From contig NZ_JADOVH010000002.1 in the NCBI RefSeq assembly GCF_015751965.1, forward strand, positions 124,001 through 188,000: a stretch of DNA of 64,000 nt, given 5' to 3'. Shown here one piece after another: positions 18,256-27,058 of the stretch. Source of the stretch: Frigoribacterium sp. CG_9.8 (lineage in GTDB: Bacteria; Actinomycetota; Actinomycetes; Actinomycetales; Microbacteriaceae). The position numbers and the translations under genes are program-made. The notes under the pieces were generated by a model, which saw only the letters and a program-made list of their open reading frames with translations, made no database searches and was not told where the DNA came from. Every line of letters begins with the position of its first letter. The first letter of the stretch is position 1.

Positions 18256-19251
18256 CTACGAACGCTGGTCTCGATCGAGCATCGCGGTGACCTCATCCAC
18301 GGCCATGACCGGCATGGTGTTGTGGCTGAGTGTCTGTTCGAGGTCATTGTGCACGGTGTCGACGAGGCCGTGCAGCATCTGCACCGCATCATCCACGATC
18401 TCGGTACTTCGCTCCTGCGTGCCGTGGAGCAACCATTTGGCGATTTCGAGTTCGGCGTACATCATCGCCCGCTGCTTCACCTGCCGGTCGCTTGATCCGC
18501 GGGCCTCGGTGTAGGCAACGAAGGCGGCGTCGGCAAGGTATTCGTTCTTCGCGCCAAGAAGCCAGTACAGGTCTCGGGCTGGGTCGCCGACGCTCAGTGA
18601 GGGCCAGCCGAGAACTCCGGTTATGTTGCCATCGGAGGCGAGGAATGAGTCGGCGGTGAGTCCCCCGTTAATCACGGTCGGCGCGAACTGCCACAGTTGG
18701 CTATCTTCGGTGGCCCTCTCCCAGCGACCGAGAAGTGCCGCCGGCACCAAGTTGGTCGCGCTTGCTCGGTCCATGATGGTAATCGTGGATCGCAGGATCT
18801 CCACCGGACTGAGAACCGGAAGTCCGGCATCCGCGACGAAGCTGGTGGGAAGTGTATGGATGGCCGCAATCGCCCGGCCGAGAGCCGGGGCAAGGGCGTG
18901 GGTGGCGGCGATCCCGGCGAGATTCACCGGCGATCCTGAGACAAAGTCATAGACGATTGCGCGGGTGCCGCCGATGGGCGTCTGGCCCGCATAGGTGGAC
19001 ACTGCGAACGGCAGGCGGGCACGTACTCCGGTACTGAGGGCGCGCAGCGAGACCAGGTCGGCTGACTGCTCGGCTTCGGCCCGTTCCGAGGTCGGAATCC
19101 TAATGATCCACTGATTTCCGTCGCGTGTAGTGAGCAGCGCAGACTCGAAATCACCGCGGGTAGCAGACCCGAAATCGCTGGCTGACGCGACATCGAGCCC
19201 GGCAACAGCGGAGGTGGCGAGCGCGGCTAGAGTGAAGTGGGATCTGGCCAT
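18256..19251 (-). CDS. Phosphotransferase-fold protein lacking catalytic residues (pseudokinase candidate)
   Basis: A 331-residue protein with aminoglycoside/macrolide phosphotransferase architecture: an N-lobe with WIIRIP strand and Glu-rich helix (SERAEAEQSADLVSLRAL), then a C-lobe. The usual catalytic segment H-G-D-(x)n-N reads INGGLTADSF, replacing both His and the catalytic Asp, and the metal-binding Asp before Trp in the next motif is Gly (GVLGWPSLSVGDPARDL). This suggests a binding or regulatory role rather than kinase activity. The ATG at 19251 follows TACCCT (minus strand, 19259-19264) by seven nucleotides. It lies convergent to adnB and divergent from nudC, where mycobacteria carry a different gene. 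Confidence 0.78.
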   Translation of the reverse strand: MARSHFTLAALATSAVAGLDVASASDFGSATRGDFESALLTTRDGNQWIIRIPTSERAEAEQSADLVSLRALSTGVRARLPFAVSTYAGQTPIGGTRAIVYDFVSGSPVNLAGIAATHALAPALGRAIAAIHTLPTSFVADAGLPVLSPVEILRSTITIMDRASATNLVPAALLGRWERATEDSQLWQFAPTVINGGLTADSFLASDGNITGVLGWPSLSVGDPARDLYWLLGAKNEYLADAAFVAYTEARGSSDRQVKQRAMMYAELEIAKWLLHGTQERSTEIVDDAVQMLHGLVDTVHNDLEQTLSHNTMPVMAVDEVTAMLDRDQRS

Positions 19252-19315
19252 GCCTCTCAGGGTAGGTCGTCCTTCCGCGGGCGGTGCCGAACGCCACGCC
19301 CTTCCCGCCCCTTCG

Positions 19316-20329
19316 ATGATTGGTGCTTCGATGCCTACCGACGCTGCGTCGCAAAAACCTGCGATTCATCCCGATGCCTCGCCCGACTATCTGATGCCGC
19401 TGCCGATCTCGGCGTTACCGCTCTCCCGTCACGGGCTCGACCGCGACTATCTTTCACGCAGCGACCCCGATCTGTTCGAAACCCTTCGACACGATCCGCG
19501 GATGCGACAGCTCGTGCTCTGGAAGGGCAAGGCGCTGCTCGCTTCCGGTGGGACGCTCGATTTGCTTGCGAACGACGCCGAACTCAATCCCGAGCTCAGG
19601 CTGTATCTCGGCCGCACCGTCGGATCGGACTCACCGGGTGATCCCGTCATCGCCGTGATTGTGAGTGATGACACCGCTCGCTCCTTAGCGCCCGCGGATT
19701 CAGACCGGTGGGGCGACCTCAGGGCACTCGGCAACACCTTCAGCGATCGTGATGCGGGGCTGTTTACCGCCGCTCTCGCTCTCGCCAATTGGCACGACTC
19801 GCATCGTTTTTCTCCCCGTACCGGCATGGCGACCGTTGCCAACCAGGGCGGCTGGGTGCGCACCGATACAGAGAACGGACGCGAGGTATTCCCGCGCACG
19901 GACCCCGCCATCATCGTCGGAATTGTTGACGCCGAGGATCGCCTACTTCTCGGCCACAATGCGATGTGGCCGGCCGATCGCTTCTCCCTCCTCGCCGGCT
20001 TCGTCGAGCCCGGCGAGTCGCTCGAGAGCGCTGTGCTGCGCGAGGTGTTCGAGGAATCGGGCATCCGTGTCGTCGATCCCGTCTACCTCGGCTCGCAGCC
20101 GTGGCCGTTCCCGGCCTCGCTCATGCTCGGGTTCATGGCGCGGGTCGACCCGCGCATCACCTCGATCCTCACCCCGGACGGTGCGGAGATCCTCGAGCTG
20201 CGCTGGTTCAGCCGGGAGGAGCTAACCGCCGCCCTCGATGACATCGGCCTGCCAGGTCACACCTCGATCGCCCGGGCCATCATCGAGCACTGGTACGGCG
20301 GCCCCATCGCCGACCGTCGGCAGTGGTGA
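19316..20329 (+). CDS. nudC: NADH pyrophosphatase / NudC-type NUDIX hydrolase
   Basis: A protein of about 337 residues. The NUDIX box GFVEPGESLESAVLREVFEE (continuing SG) and the NudC signature YLGSQPWPFPASLML are intact, indicating cleavage of NAD(H) pyrophosphate or removal of NAD caps from RNA. In the zinc-ribbon position the sequence reads NWHDSHRFSPRTGMAT, so the expected Cys residues are missing. The start is uncertain: ATG 19316 or ATG 19331 (five residues shorter); neither has a clear ribosome-binding site. The stop overlaps the next helicase gene by 7 bp, an operon shared in mycobacteria (nudC-uvrD2). Confidence 0.88.
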   Translation: MIGASMPTDAASQKPAIHPDASPDYLMPLPISALPLSRHGLDRDYLSRSDPDLFETLRHDPRMRQLVLWKGKALLASGGTLDLLANDAELNPELRLYLGRTVGSDSPGDPVIAVIVSDDTARSLAPADSDRWGDLRALGNTFSDRDAGLFTAALALANWHDSHRFSPRTGMATVANQGGWVRTDTENGREVFPRTDPAIIVGIVDAEDRLLLGHNAMWPADRFSLLAGFVEPGESLESAVLREVFEESGIRVVDPVYLGSQPWPFPASLMLGFMARVDPRITSILTPDGAEILELRWFSREELTAALDDIGLPGHTSIARAIIEHWYGGPIADRRQW

Positions 20330-22014
20330 TCTCCGCAGACTCGCTGCTCGAAGCCCTCGACGACGAGCAGCGCATCGCCGCGCAGACCCTGCTCGGGCCG
20401 CTCTGCATGCTCGCCGGCGCCGGCACCGGCAAGACACGGGCGATCACGCACCGCATCGCCTACGGGGTGGTCACCGGCGTCTATGCCCCGGATCGCGTGA
20501 TGGCTCTCACCTTCACCTCGCGGGCGGCGGCGGAACTGCGCGGTCGTCTGAGGGAGCTCGGGGCAACGGGCGTGGCTGCACGAACCTTTCATGCCACCGC
20601 GCTGTCTCAACTCGGCCACTTCTGGCCGGAGGTGATCGGCGGGCAGATGCCCCGCCTCCTCGACAGCAAAGGCCGTGTGATCGCCCACGCCGCCGAGACA
20701 CTGCGTCTCAAGCTGGACACCGCGACGCTGCGCGATCTCGCGGCGGAGATCGAGTGGCGCAAAGTGTCGCGCCTCACGCTCGACCAGTACGCGGCCGTCC
20801 TGCCACAGCGAACGCTTCCCTCGTCGCTGGATGCCGACAAGATGATCGCCATCCAGCGCGCCTACGAAACCGTGAAGGATGAGCGCCGACAGCTCGATTT
20901 CGAAGACGTGCTGCTTGCAACGGCCGGCATGATCGAGGCCGAACCGAGGGTTGCCCAGCAGGTGCGCGAGCAGTATCGCTTCTTCGTCGTCGACGAATAT
21001 CAGGATGTCTCGCCGCTGCAGCAGGCGCTTCTCGACCTGTGGCTCGGTGACCGGCAGGATCTCTGTGTGGTCGGCGACGCGAGCCAGACCATCTACTCCT
21101 TCGCCGGAGCATCCGCGGACTTCCTGCTCGGATTTTCCACCCGATTTCGGGAGGCGGCGGTCATTCGCCTCGAGCAGAACTATCGCTCGAGCCCGCCCAT
21201 CGTCGGCATGGCGAACCAGCTGATGCGTGGACAACCGGGAGCCCTGGCACTGAGATCCACGGCACGCACCCCGGTGGTCACAGCACACGCAGCCCCAACG
21301 GTGACGGGCTATCCGAGCGACGTCGCCGAAGCCAGGGCGATTGCGGCGCAGGTGGCCACAGCGATCGCAAGTGGAACTCGACCGCAGGATGTCGCCATCC
21401 TCTTTCGCATCAATGTGCAATCGGCGCCGCTCGAGGCGGCCCTCACCGATGCCGGGGTGAGTTTTCTGTTGCGTGGTGGCCCACGCTTTTTCGATCAGCA
21501 GGAGGTGAAGCAGGCCCTGATGATGCTGAAGGGCGCCGTCGTTGGGGCGATGCGGGAGCCGCTGTTCAAGACCGTGAGCGACGTGCTGCGTTCGCTCGGC
21601 TGGACCCAGAGCGCCCCGGAGGTGCGCGGGGCGGTTCGAGATCGCTGGGAATCCCTCAACGCGCTGATGGGGTTGGCCGAGGCATCCGCTGCAGGCACAT
21701 CGCTCAAGGCATTCGTCGACGAGTTATTCGAGCGGGCGGCAAATCAGCACGAGCCGACCATGGCCGCGGTGACCCTTACGACCCTGCATTCGGCGAAGGG
21801 CCTTGAGTGGGACACGGTATTTCTGATCGGGCTGAGCGATGGCTATCTGCCGATCACGTACGCGAAGACGGAACGGGCTATCGAAGAGGAGAGACGCCTG
21901 CTCTACGTGGGCATCACGCGCGCGCGCCGGCAGCTCCACCTGTCCTGGACATCGAGACCATCGGGGCGGGGCCCTGAGCGCCGCCCGTCCCGCTTCCTCA
22001 CTGGTCTTGCGTGA
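20323..22014 (+). CDS. uvrD2: UvrD2-like superfamily 1 DNA helicase, short form
   Basis: A 563-residue SF1A helicase that unwinds DNA 3' to 5'. Motifs: LDDEQRIAAQTLLG (Q), AGAGTGKTRAIT (I), LTFTSRAAAEL (Ia), FFVVDEYQDVS (II), VVGDASQTIYSFAGAS (III), EQNYRSSP (IV), TTLHSAKGLEWDTVFLIGL (V) and YVGITRARRQL (VI). It ends shortly after motif VI (PSRFLTGLA). M. tuberculosis UvrD2 continues with a tetracysteine domain and HRDC domain; neither is present here. Start GTG 20323 overlaps nudC, and the position directly after nudC matches mycobacterial uvrD2. Confidence 0.88.
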   Translation: MVISADSLLEALDDEQRIAAQTLLGPLCMLAGAGTGKTRAITHRIAYGVVTGVYAPDRVMALTFTSRAAAELRGRLRELGATGVAARTFHATALSQLGHFWPEVIGGQMPRLLDSKGRVIAHAAETLRLKLDTATLRDLAAEIEWRKVSRLTLDQYAAVLPQRTLPSSLDADKMIAIQRAYETVKDERRQLDFEDVLLATAGMIEAEPRVAQQVREQYRFFVVDEYQDVSPLQQALLDLWLGDRQDLCVVGDASQTIYSFAGASADFLLGFSTRFREAAVIRLEQNYRSSPPIVGMANQLMRGQPGALALRSTARTPVVTAHAAPTVTGYPSDVAEARAIAAQVATAIASGTRPQDVAILFRINVQSAPLEAALTDAGVSFLLRGGPRFFDQQEVKQALMMLKGAVVGAMREPLFKTVSDVLRSLGWTQSAPEVRGAVRDRWESLNALMGLAEASAAGTSLKAFVDELFERAANQHEPTMAAVTLTTLHSAKGLEWDTVFLIGLSDGYLPITYAKTERAIEEERRLLYVGITRARRQLHLSWTSRPSGRGPERRPSRFLTGLA

Positions 22015-22029
22015 GTTCGGCGCGTCGTC

Positions 22030-23424
22030 GTGGAGAGCATCTTTGGCACGAGGCTGATCTGGGTCACTGTCGGCAGCAGCGCACTCGTCTTCCTCGCCGC
22101 CTTCGAGTCGTTGGCCGTGACGACGATCATGCCGCTGATCAGCCGCGATCTCGATGGCGCCACCCTCTACGCCCTCGCCTTTGCCGGCCCACTGTCGACA
22201 GCGGTCATCGGCATGGTGATTGCGGGCAACTGGTCTGATCGCTCGGGTCCGATCCTGCCGCTCTATCTTTCCATCGCGCTCTTCGCCTGCGGTCTTCTGG
22301 TCGCCGGGAGCGCATCGAACATGACGGTCTTCGTCGCTGGACGCCTCCTGCAGGGGCTGGGCAGTGGCGCGATGACTGTCGCCCTGTATGTCGTCGTCGC
22401 TCGGCTGTATCCGCCTGCTCTGATGCCACGGATCTTCGCCAGTTTCGCCGCGGCCTGGGTTGTGCCCTCCCTCATCGGTCCGTTCGTGGCTGGTTTCGTC
22501 GCCGAGCTGTGGAGCTGGCACTGGGTGTTTCTCGGGGTTGTTGTGCTCGTGATCGTGGCGACGGCCATGCTCACTCCGGCCACGCGGATGTTGCTGCTCC
22601 AGCCTCGTACCCGCAGCTCAACCCGGTGGAACCCGGGTCGCATCGTTTGGGCGCTGCTCGCGGCGGTGGCTGTGCTCGGAATCAATATCGCGGCGGAGAC
22701 CGGTGGGGTCGCGGCTGTGCTCCTGCCGCTTGCAGCCTTGGCGGTTGCGGTTGTGGCAGTGCGGCCGCTGCTTCCGCGCGGCGCGCTGGTTTCGCGTCGG
22801 GGACTGCCGACCGTCATCCTGTTGCGTGGGCTCGCATCGGCCTCGTTCCTCGGGGCCGAGGTCTATCTGCCATATCTTCTGGTGCAGCAGTACAACTTCT
22901 CACCCACGTTCGCTGGCCTGGCGCTTACCGGATCCGCGCTTTCCTGGTCGGGCACATCGTGGCTTCAGGGGCATCTGGGCGAGCGCCTGCGCCCGGCCAC
23001 CGGAATGAGTGTTGGCATGTGGCTCGTGCTCGCGGCGGTGGTCGTGGCCTGCGTCTCCGCAGCGCTCACTCTGCATCCGGCTGTCATCATCCTGGGCTGG
23101 GTGGTCGGTGGGGGCGGCATGGGTCTCGTCTATCCACGCACGAGTGTCATGACGCTCGCATTCTCCCGCCCGGCGGAGCAGGGTTTCAACAGCTCTGCGC
23201 TGTCCATCTCCGATTCGCTTGGGGCGGCCATCGCTCTCGCGCTCATCGGGGTCGTCTTCGGTGCGCTCACCCGTCTCGGTGCGGCCGGTGCGGCTGCTTC
23301 CGTGGCTTTCGCGGGCAGCTTCGGAATCGCCGTGCTGTTCGCGATCGTGGCGGTCTCCGTGGCGCGCCGAGTGGTGCCGCGTGCGGCTCAGGCCGTGAGC
23401 GAGGCGCAGCCGCAATCGGGATGA
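22030..23424 (+). CDS. MFS transporter, multidrug efflux type
   Basis: A 464-residue integral membrane protein with at least 12 hydrophobic helices; EmrB/QacA-like features are the long hydrophobic C-terminal half and the motif NWSDRSGPILP between helices 2 and 3 (MFS motif A region), followed by GRLLQGLGSGAMTVALYVVV. It probably exports drugs or small hydrophobic compounds with the proton gradient. It starts with GTG 15 bp after the helicase stop, likely in the same transcript, and its 3' end overlaps the convergent next gene by 37 bp. Substrate unknown. Confidence 0.85.
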   Translation: MESIFGTRLIWVTVGSSALVFLAAFESLAVTTIMPLISRDLDGATLYALAFAGPLSTAVIGMVIAGNWSDRSGPILPLYLSIALFACGLLVAGSASNMTVFVAGRLLQGLGSGAMTVALYVVVARLYPPALMPRIFASFAAAWVVPSLIGPFVAGFVAELWSWHWVFLGVVVLVIVATAMLTPATRMLLLQPRTRSSTRWNPGRIVWALLAAVAVLGINIAAETGGVAAVLLPLAALAVAVVAVRPLLPRGALVSRRGLPTVILLRGLASASFLGAEVYLPYLLVQQYNFSPTFAGLALTGSALSWSGTSWLQGHLGERLRPATGMSVGMWLVLAAVVVACVSAALTLHPAVIILGWVVGGGGMGLVYPRTSVMTLAFSRPAEQGFNSSALSISDSLGAAIALALIGVVFGALTRLGAAGAAASVAFAGSFGIAVLFAIVAVSVARRVVPRAAQAVSEAQPQSG

Positions 23425-24251
23425 CTCGGCCTCTCGCGCAGCATCCGTTGCCCGGTCGCCCCATCAATCTCCAGCGTCGATGCAGTGGATGGGGCTACGG
23501 GGAAGCCGACCGCCCTCAGGGACTCCGCTCGGTGCCGCATCCGCTCGGCGAGCACCAGGCGCACCGCAGCCGAGGCAACCTCCTGGGCTACGAGGGGTGT
23601 CTCGAGAGCGCTGCGCTGCTGCCAGAGTTGGGAGGCCATCGCCGGCCAGGCCGGATCACTGTCAGTGCGATGCCGTTCAAGACAGTACAGACACGGTCCG
23701 ACCCCCGGCTGGATGATCGGCCCGATTCGCACGGTCTCGTCACCAAAAACTACCGCCAGGTGCGGAATATCGCGGCGCAACCACCTGCCGTGATCCTCGG
23801 GTTCGATCACAAAATGTGCCACAATCACCACGAACTCCGGGGATGCCTCCGGCTCGTCTGCGATGACGGCTACCCCGCTCGTGCCGAGCAGACGGCGAAT
23901 CAGGTGTGCGGTCTCCCCGTCGCCTGTGACGACAACCGACGCCGGGATGAGCCGGGTCGCCGCCTGATCGGGCGTTGACTTGGGTGCTGACCTCGTCGCC
24001 AACTCGCTTGCCGATTCGAGGGCCGGTTCAAGTGCGCTCAGCAACGCGGTGAGTGCGTCGTCGTCAAGGCCAGCCGAGTTGCCGATCATCCGTGCGCCTG
24101 AGCTGCTCACGCCGGTGACGAGGGCGGCTATCACCAATTCATCGGCATGGGAAACCTCCTCGAGCACCACGCGGGGCCGATCCAGCCCAAACTGCAGGCT
24201 GTGGGGCGTGCGCCAGATGAGCGGGACGTGCGGATCGAGTCGAAGGACCAT
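23388..24251 (-). CDS. Rv3196-like protein related to TOMM leader-binding/ThiF-type proteins
   Basis: A protein of about 287 residues. The N-terminus MVLRLDPHVPLIWRTPHSLQ resembles leader-peptide-binding RRE regions of YcaO partner proteins; the C-terminal half carries GPCLYCLERHRTDSDPAWP and HPDCGCA, giving CxxC and CxC pairs that probably hold a structural zinc. Actinobacterial homologues are annotated as TOMM precursor leader peptide-binding proteins and, by position, match Rv3196 of M. tuberculosis. No YcaO cyclodehydratase or precursor peptide is seen nearby, so a role in RiPP synthesis is unproven. I chose ATG 24251; the frame continues 16 residues upstream to 24299. Confidence 0.72.
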   Translation of the reverse strand: MVLRLDPHVPLIWRTPHSLQFGLDRPRVVLEEVSHADELVIAALVTGVSSSGARMIGNSAGLDDDALTALLSALEPALESASELATRSAPKSTPDQAATRLIPASVVVTGDGETAHLIRRLLGTSGVAVIADEPEASPEFVVIVAHFVIEPEDHGRWLRRDIPHLAVVFGDETVRIGPIIQPGVGPCLYCLERHRTDSDPAWPAMASQLWQQRSALETPLVAQEVASAAVRLVLAERMRHRAESLRAVGFPVAPSTASTLEIDGATGQRMLRERPSHPDCGCASLTA

Positions 24252-24351
24252 GCACGAAATGATGCGCTCCTCACGCATTCGACGTCGCGCGCTGTCCACA
24301 GGTCACCGCGAGACCGGGGTAAAACTGACCGGTCGAAACTGGTACCGGTGG

Positions 24352-25761
24352 TTAGCTCGGCCGGTCCCCGGTGCCGCCACCGTCTGCCTCGTGCGGTCGG
24401 TCGTCGCGGTCATCGTTGAGGAGGTCTTCGATGGCCTGGTCTATTTCGTCGGTTGCGGATTCCGGCTCGGACAGCCTCGCGATGAGCGCTACCGGATCGT
24501 CGATGTCCTCAGAACCGGGCAGCAGGTCGGGGTGCGACCAGAGCGAGTCACGCTTCTCGTCACCGAGTTCGTCGGTGATCTTCTGCCACATCACCGCCGC
24601 CTCTCTGAGGCGGCGTGGTCGCAACTCGAGCCCGACAAGAGTGGAGAATGCAGATTCAGCCGGGCCGCCGGCAGCGCGCCGACGACGCACAGTCTCGGCG
24701 ATGGCGCTGGACTTCGGCAGGCGGGCTGTCGCCTGGGCGGTCACGACATCCACCCAGCCCTCAATGAGGGCGAGCACTGTTTCCAGCCGGGCGAGTGCGC
24801 TCAGTTGCGACTCCGACTTCGGCGGGATCAGTGCACCGCTCACCATCGCATTGCGCAATTCTTCCGGGTTGGACGGGTCAAAATCGGCCGCGAGCTGCTC
24901 GAGTCGATCGGTGTCGATACTGATGCCCTGGGCGAACTCGGTGATCGAGGTCATCAGCTGCAGGCGCAGCCACTTCGCATGACGGAACAGCCGGGCGTGG
25001 GCGAGTTCACGCACCGCGAGGTACAGCTGCACCTGGTCGAGCTCGATATCGAGCCCGGCGCCGAAGGCCGCGACGTTTTGCGGCAGAATCGCAGCCTGCT
25101 GTTCGGAATCGGCGACCGAGCCGACAGTGTTCATTCCGGCAGCTACCGACCCGAGCAACGGGATGCCGATGTCGCCGCCCGAGACAACCTCACCGGCGAG
25201 CTGGCCGACGACCTGCCCGAGTTGCATGGCGAAAAGGGTGCCGCCCACATTGCGCATCAGCTGGGACGCGCCCTCGATCATGTCCGACATCTCCTCCGGT
25301 GCCTGATCACGCAGCACCTGGGTGAGGGAGTTGGCAATGCTGAGCGCTACCGGCTCGGCGAGCTGGGTCCAGATCGGCATCGTTGCGGTGATCCACTCGG
25401 TGCGCGACATCAGCCGGGGGGTAGACGTCAATTCGCTCACATAAGTGGCCTCGTCAAGCCACAGAGCCGCAACGTGGAAAGCCTGTTCGAGGGCAGCGCG
25501 ATCTGCCGGGGAAACCGCGACCGCATCCTTGGCTGCGAGTGTCTTCGCCTGCTCAAGCGCGAGATTCCAGTTGATGCCGTCACCACTTGACTGCATAGCG
25601 GTCTGCAGTTGAGCGATGAGGTTGCGAATCGTCTCCGGGTCGTCCGGTAAACCCGCAGCACCGGCGAGGCGGGCGGGATCGATGTCTCCCTTACCGGAGA
25701 GGAACTTGCTCAGCATTTCGCGGAACTCGTCGTCTGGGCTCTGAGCTGGATCTTCAGGCAT
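24352..25761 (-). CDS. Zinc-dependent metalloprotease-family protein (DUF2342, Rv3195-like)
   Basis: A 469-residue protein of the actinobacterial DUF2342/F420-associated family, classed as metzincin-like zinc proteases. The zinc-binding region is represented by VRELAHARLFRHAKWLR (about residues 245-262) and the downstream LIEGWVDVV Glu; a canonical HExxH is not visible. The conserved tail element RRRRAAGGPAESAFSTLVGL and the acidic end are present. The ATG at 25761 follows TAGCGT (minus strand, 25769-25774) by seven nucleotides, supporting a leaderless start rather than the longer frame from 25791. It is divergent from the PDZ/S16 protease, as in mycobacteria. Confidence 0.85.
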   Translation of the reverse strand: MPEDPAQSPDDEFREMLSKFLSGKGDIDPARLAGAAGLPDDPETIRNLIAQLQTAMQSSGDGINWNLALEQAKTLAAKDAVAVSPADRAALEQAFHVAALWLDEATYVSELTSTPRLMSRTEWITATMPIWTQLAEPVALSIANSLTQVLRDQAPEEMSDMIEGASQLMRNVGGTLFAMQLGQVVGQLAGEVVSGGDIGIPLLGSVAAGMNTVGSVADSEQQAAILPQNVAAFGAGLDIELDQVQLYLAVRELAHARLFRHAKWLRLQLMTSITEFAQGISIDTDRLEQLAADFDPSNPEELRNAMVSGALIPPKSESQLSALARLETVLALIEGWVDVVTAQATARLPKSSAIAETVRRRRAAGGPAESAFSTLVGLELRPRRLREAAVMWQKITDELGDEKRDSLWSHPDLLPGSEDIDDPVALIARLSEPESATDEIDQAIEDLLNDDRDDRPHEADGGGTGDRPS

Positions 25762-25865
25762 GGCAACTACGCTAGCCGGTGCACATCGCACGCGGTGTGT
25801 GTATCGCGTTCATCACGTCAGGCTGCTCTGCGCCCGTGGCGAACAGTCGGAGAGAAAGGACCCTG

Positions 25866-26984
25866 GTGGCACTGTTCATCGATGACCAACACAACCGGGT
25901 GCGGTCACCATCCCGCCGTCGCATCACCATCCTGGGCTGGATTCTTCTCACCGTCGCGGTGTTCGGCACTCTCGCTTTCACTCTGGCGCCTGCGCCGTAT
26001 GTGATCGAACAGCCGGGGCCCGTGTTCAACACTCTCGGCACGGTGGCCAACGGGAACAAGCAGGTGCCCATGATCGAGATTCCGGGGCAGAAGACCTATG
26101 CCACGAGCGGGGCCCTTGACATGCTCACGGTGAATATCGCGGGCAGTCGCGAGCAGCCTCCGAGCTGGTTCGATGTGGCGCAGGCGTATCTGGACTCGAG
26201 CAAGGCGCTGCTGCCGGTGGACGCCGTCTACCCGCTTGGCACATCGGTCGAACAGTCAAACGCCCAGGCTTCCGTCGACATGCAAAACTCCCAAAAGGAT
26301 GCCGTAGCCGCGGCGCTCACTCACCTCGGCTACACACTGCCTGTTTCGCTCATCGTCGGCGGGTTGTCGCCGAAATCCCCATCGACGGGCGTGCTCGAAC
26401 AGGGCGACACCATCATCAGTGTCAACGGACAGACCACCGGCAGCGTGCTCGGCTTGCGCGCAATCCTCGCCAAGACCGGTGCGGGGGTGCCGGTGAGTAT
26501 CGCTATCGAACGCGGGGGAGTGTCGAGGACGGTCACAGTGACGCCGGAGCTCAGCGGCGGAGCGAATCCGGTTCCGATCGTTGGCATCTTCCCCGCCATC
26601 GTCTACAGCTATCCCTTCGACGTGAAGATCCAGCTCGAGAACGTGGGCGGACCGAGTGCCGGCCAGATGTTCGCCCTCGGGATCATCGACAAACTGACTC
26701 CGGGCAAGCTCAACGGAGGGGCGAGGGTAGCTGGTACCGGCACGATCGATGCCGAAGGAGTGGTGGGACAGATCGGGGGGATCCGCCAGAAGCTGTATGG
26801 AGCTCGAGCCGCCGGCGCCACCTGGTTCCTCGCTCCCTATGCCAACTGTGACGAGGTGACCGGGCACATCCCCAGCGGCATCACGGTTCTTGCGGTGAAA
26901 ACACTCGATGACTCGCTTGCAGCACTCAAGGCAATTGCGTCGGGGGCGAGCACCAGTGGGTTGCTCGCCTGCCCGGTGCAGTGA
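25866..26984 (+). CDS. Membrane-anchored PDZ/Lon-like (S16) protease, YlbL family
   Basis: A 372-residue protein: cytoplasmic N-terminus, one membrane helix (ITILGWILLTVAVFGTLAF, about residues 20-40), an extracellular PDZ domain (about 150-230, GVLEQGDTIISVNG) and a C-terminal Lon-type protease domain. The catalytic Ser is in GGPSAGQMF and the catalytic Lys in GGIRQKLYGA. It should process secreted or membrane proteins outside the cell. The GTG at 25866 has a good ribosome-binding site AAAGGA (25855-25860); longer in-frame starts at 25779 lack one. The neighbouring UPF0182 gene and Rv3195-like gene match the Rv3193c-Rv3195 order. Confidence 0.9.
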   Translation: MALFIDDQHNRVRSPSRRRITILGWILLTVAVFGTLAFTLAPAPYVIEQPGPVFNTLGTVANGNKQVPMIEIPGQKTYATSGALDMLTVNIAGSREQPPSWFDVAQAYLDSSKALLPVDAVYPLGTSVEQSNAQASVDMQNSQKDAVAAALTHLGYTLPVSLIVGGLSPKSPSTGVLEQGDTIISVNGQTTGSVLGLRAILAKTGAGVPVSIAIERGGVSRTVTVTPELSGGANPVPIVGIFPAIVYSYPFDVKIQLENVGGPSAGQMFALGIIDKLTPGKLNGGARVAGTGTIDAEGVVGQIGGIRQKLYGARAAGATWFLAPYANCDEVTGHIPSGITVLAVKTLDDSLAALKAIASGASTSGLLACPVQ

Positions 26985-27058
26985 CGGGCGCGTCACCCTC
27001 CCAGACCGACCCCTTAAGATAGGCAGCACAGAATCCGCCACAAGCTTGGAGCAGTCTC

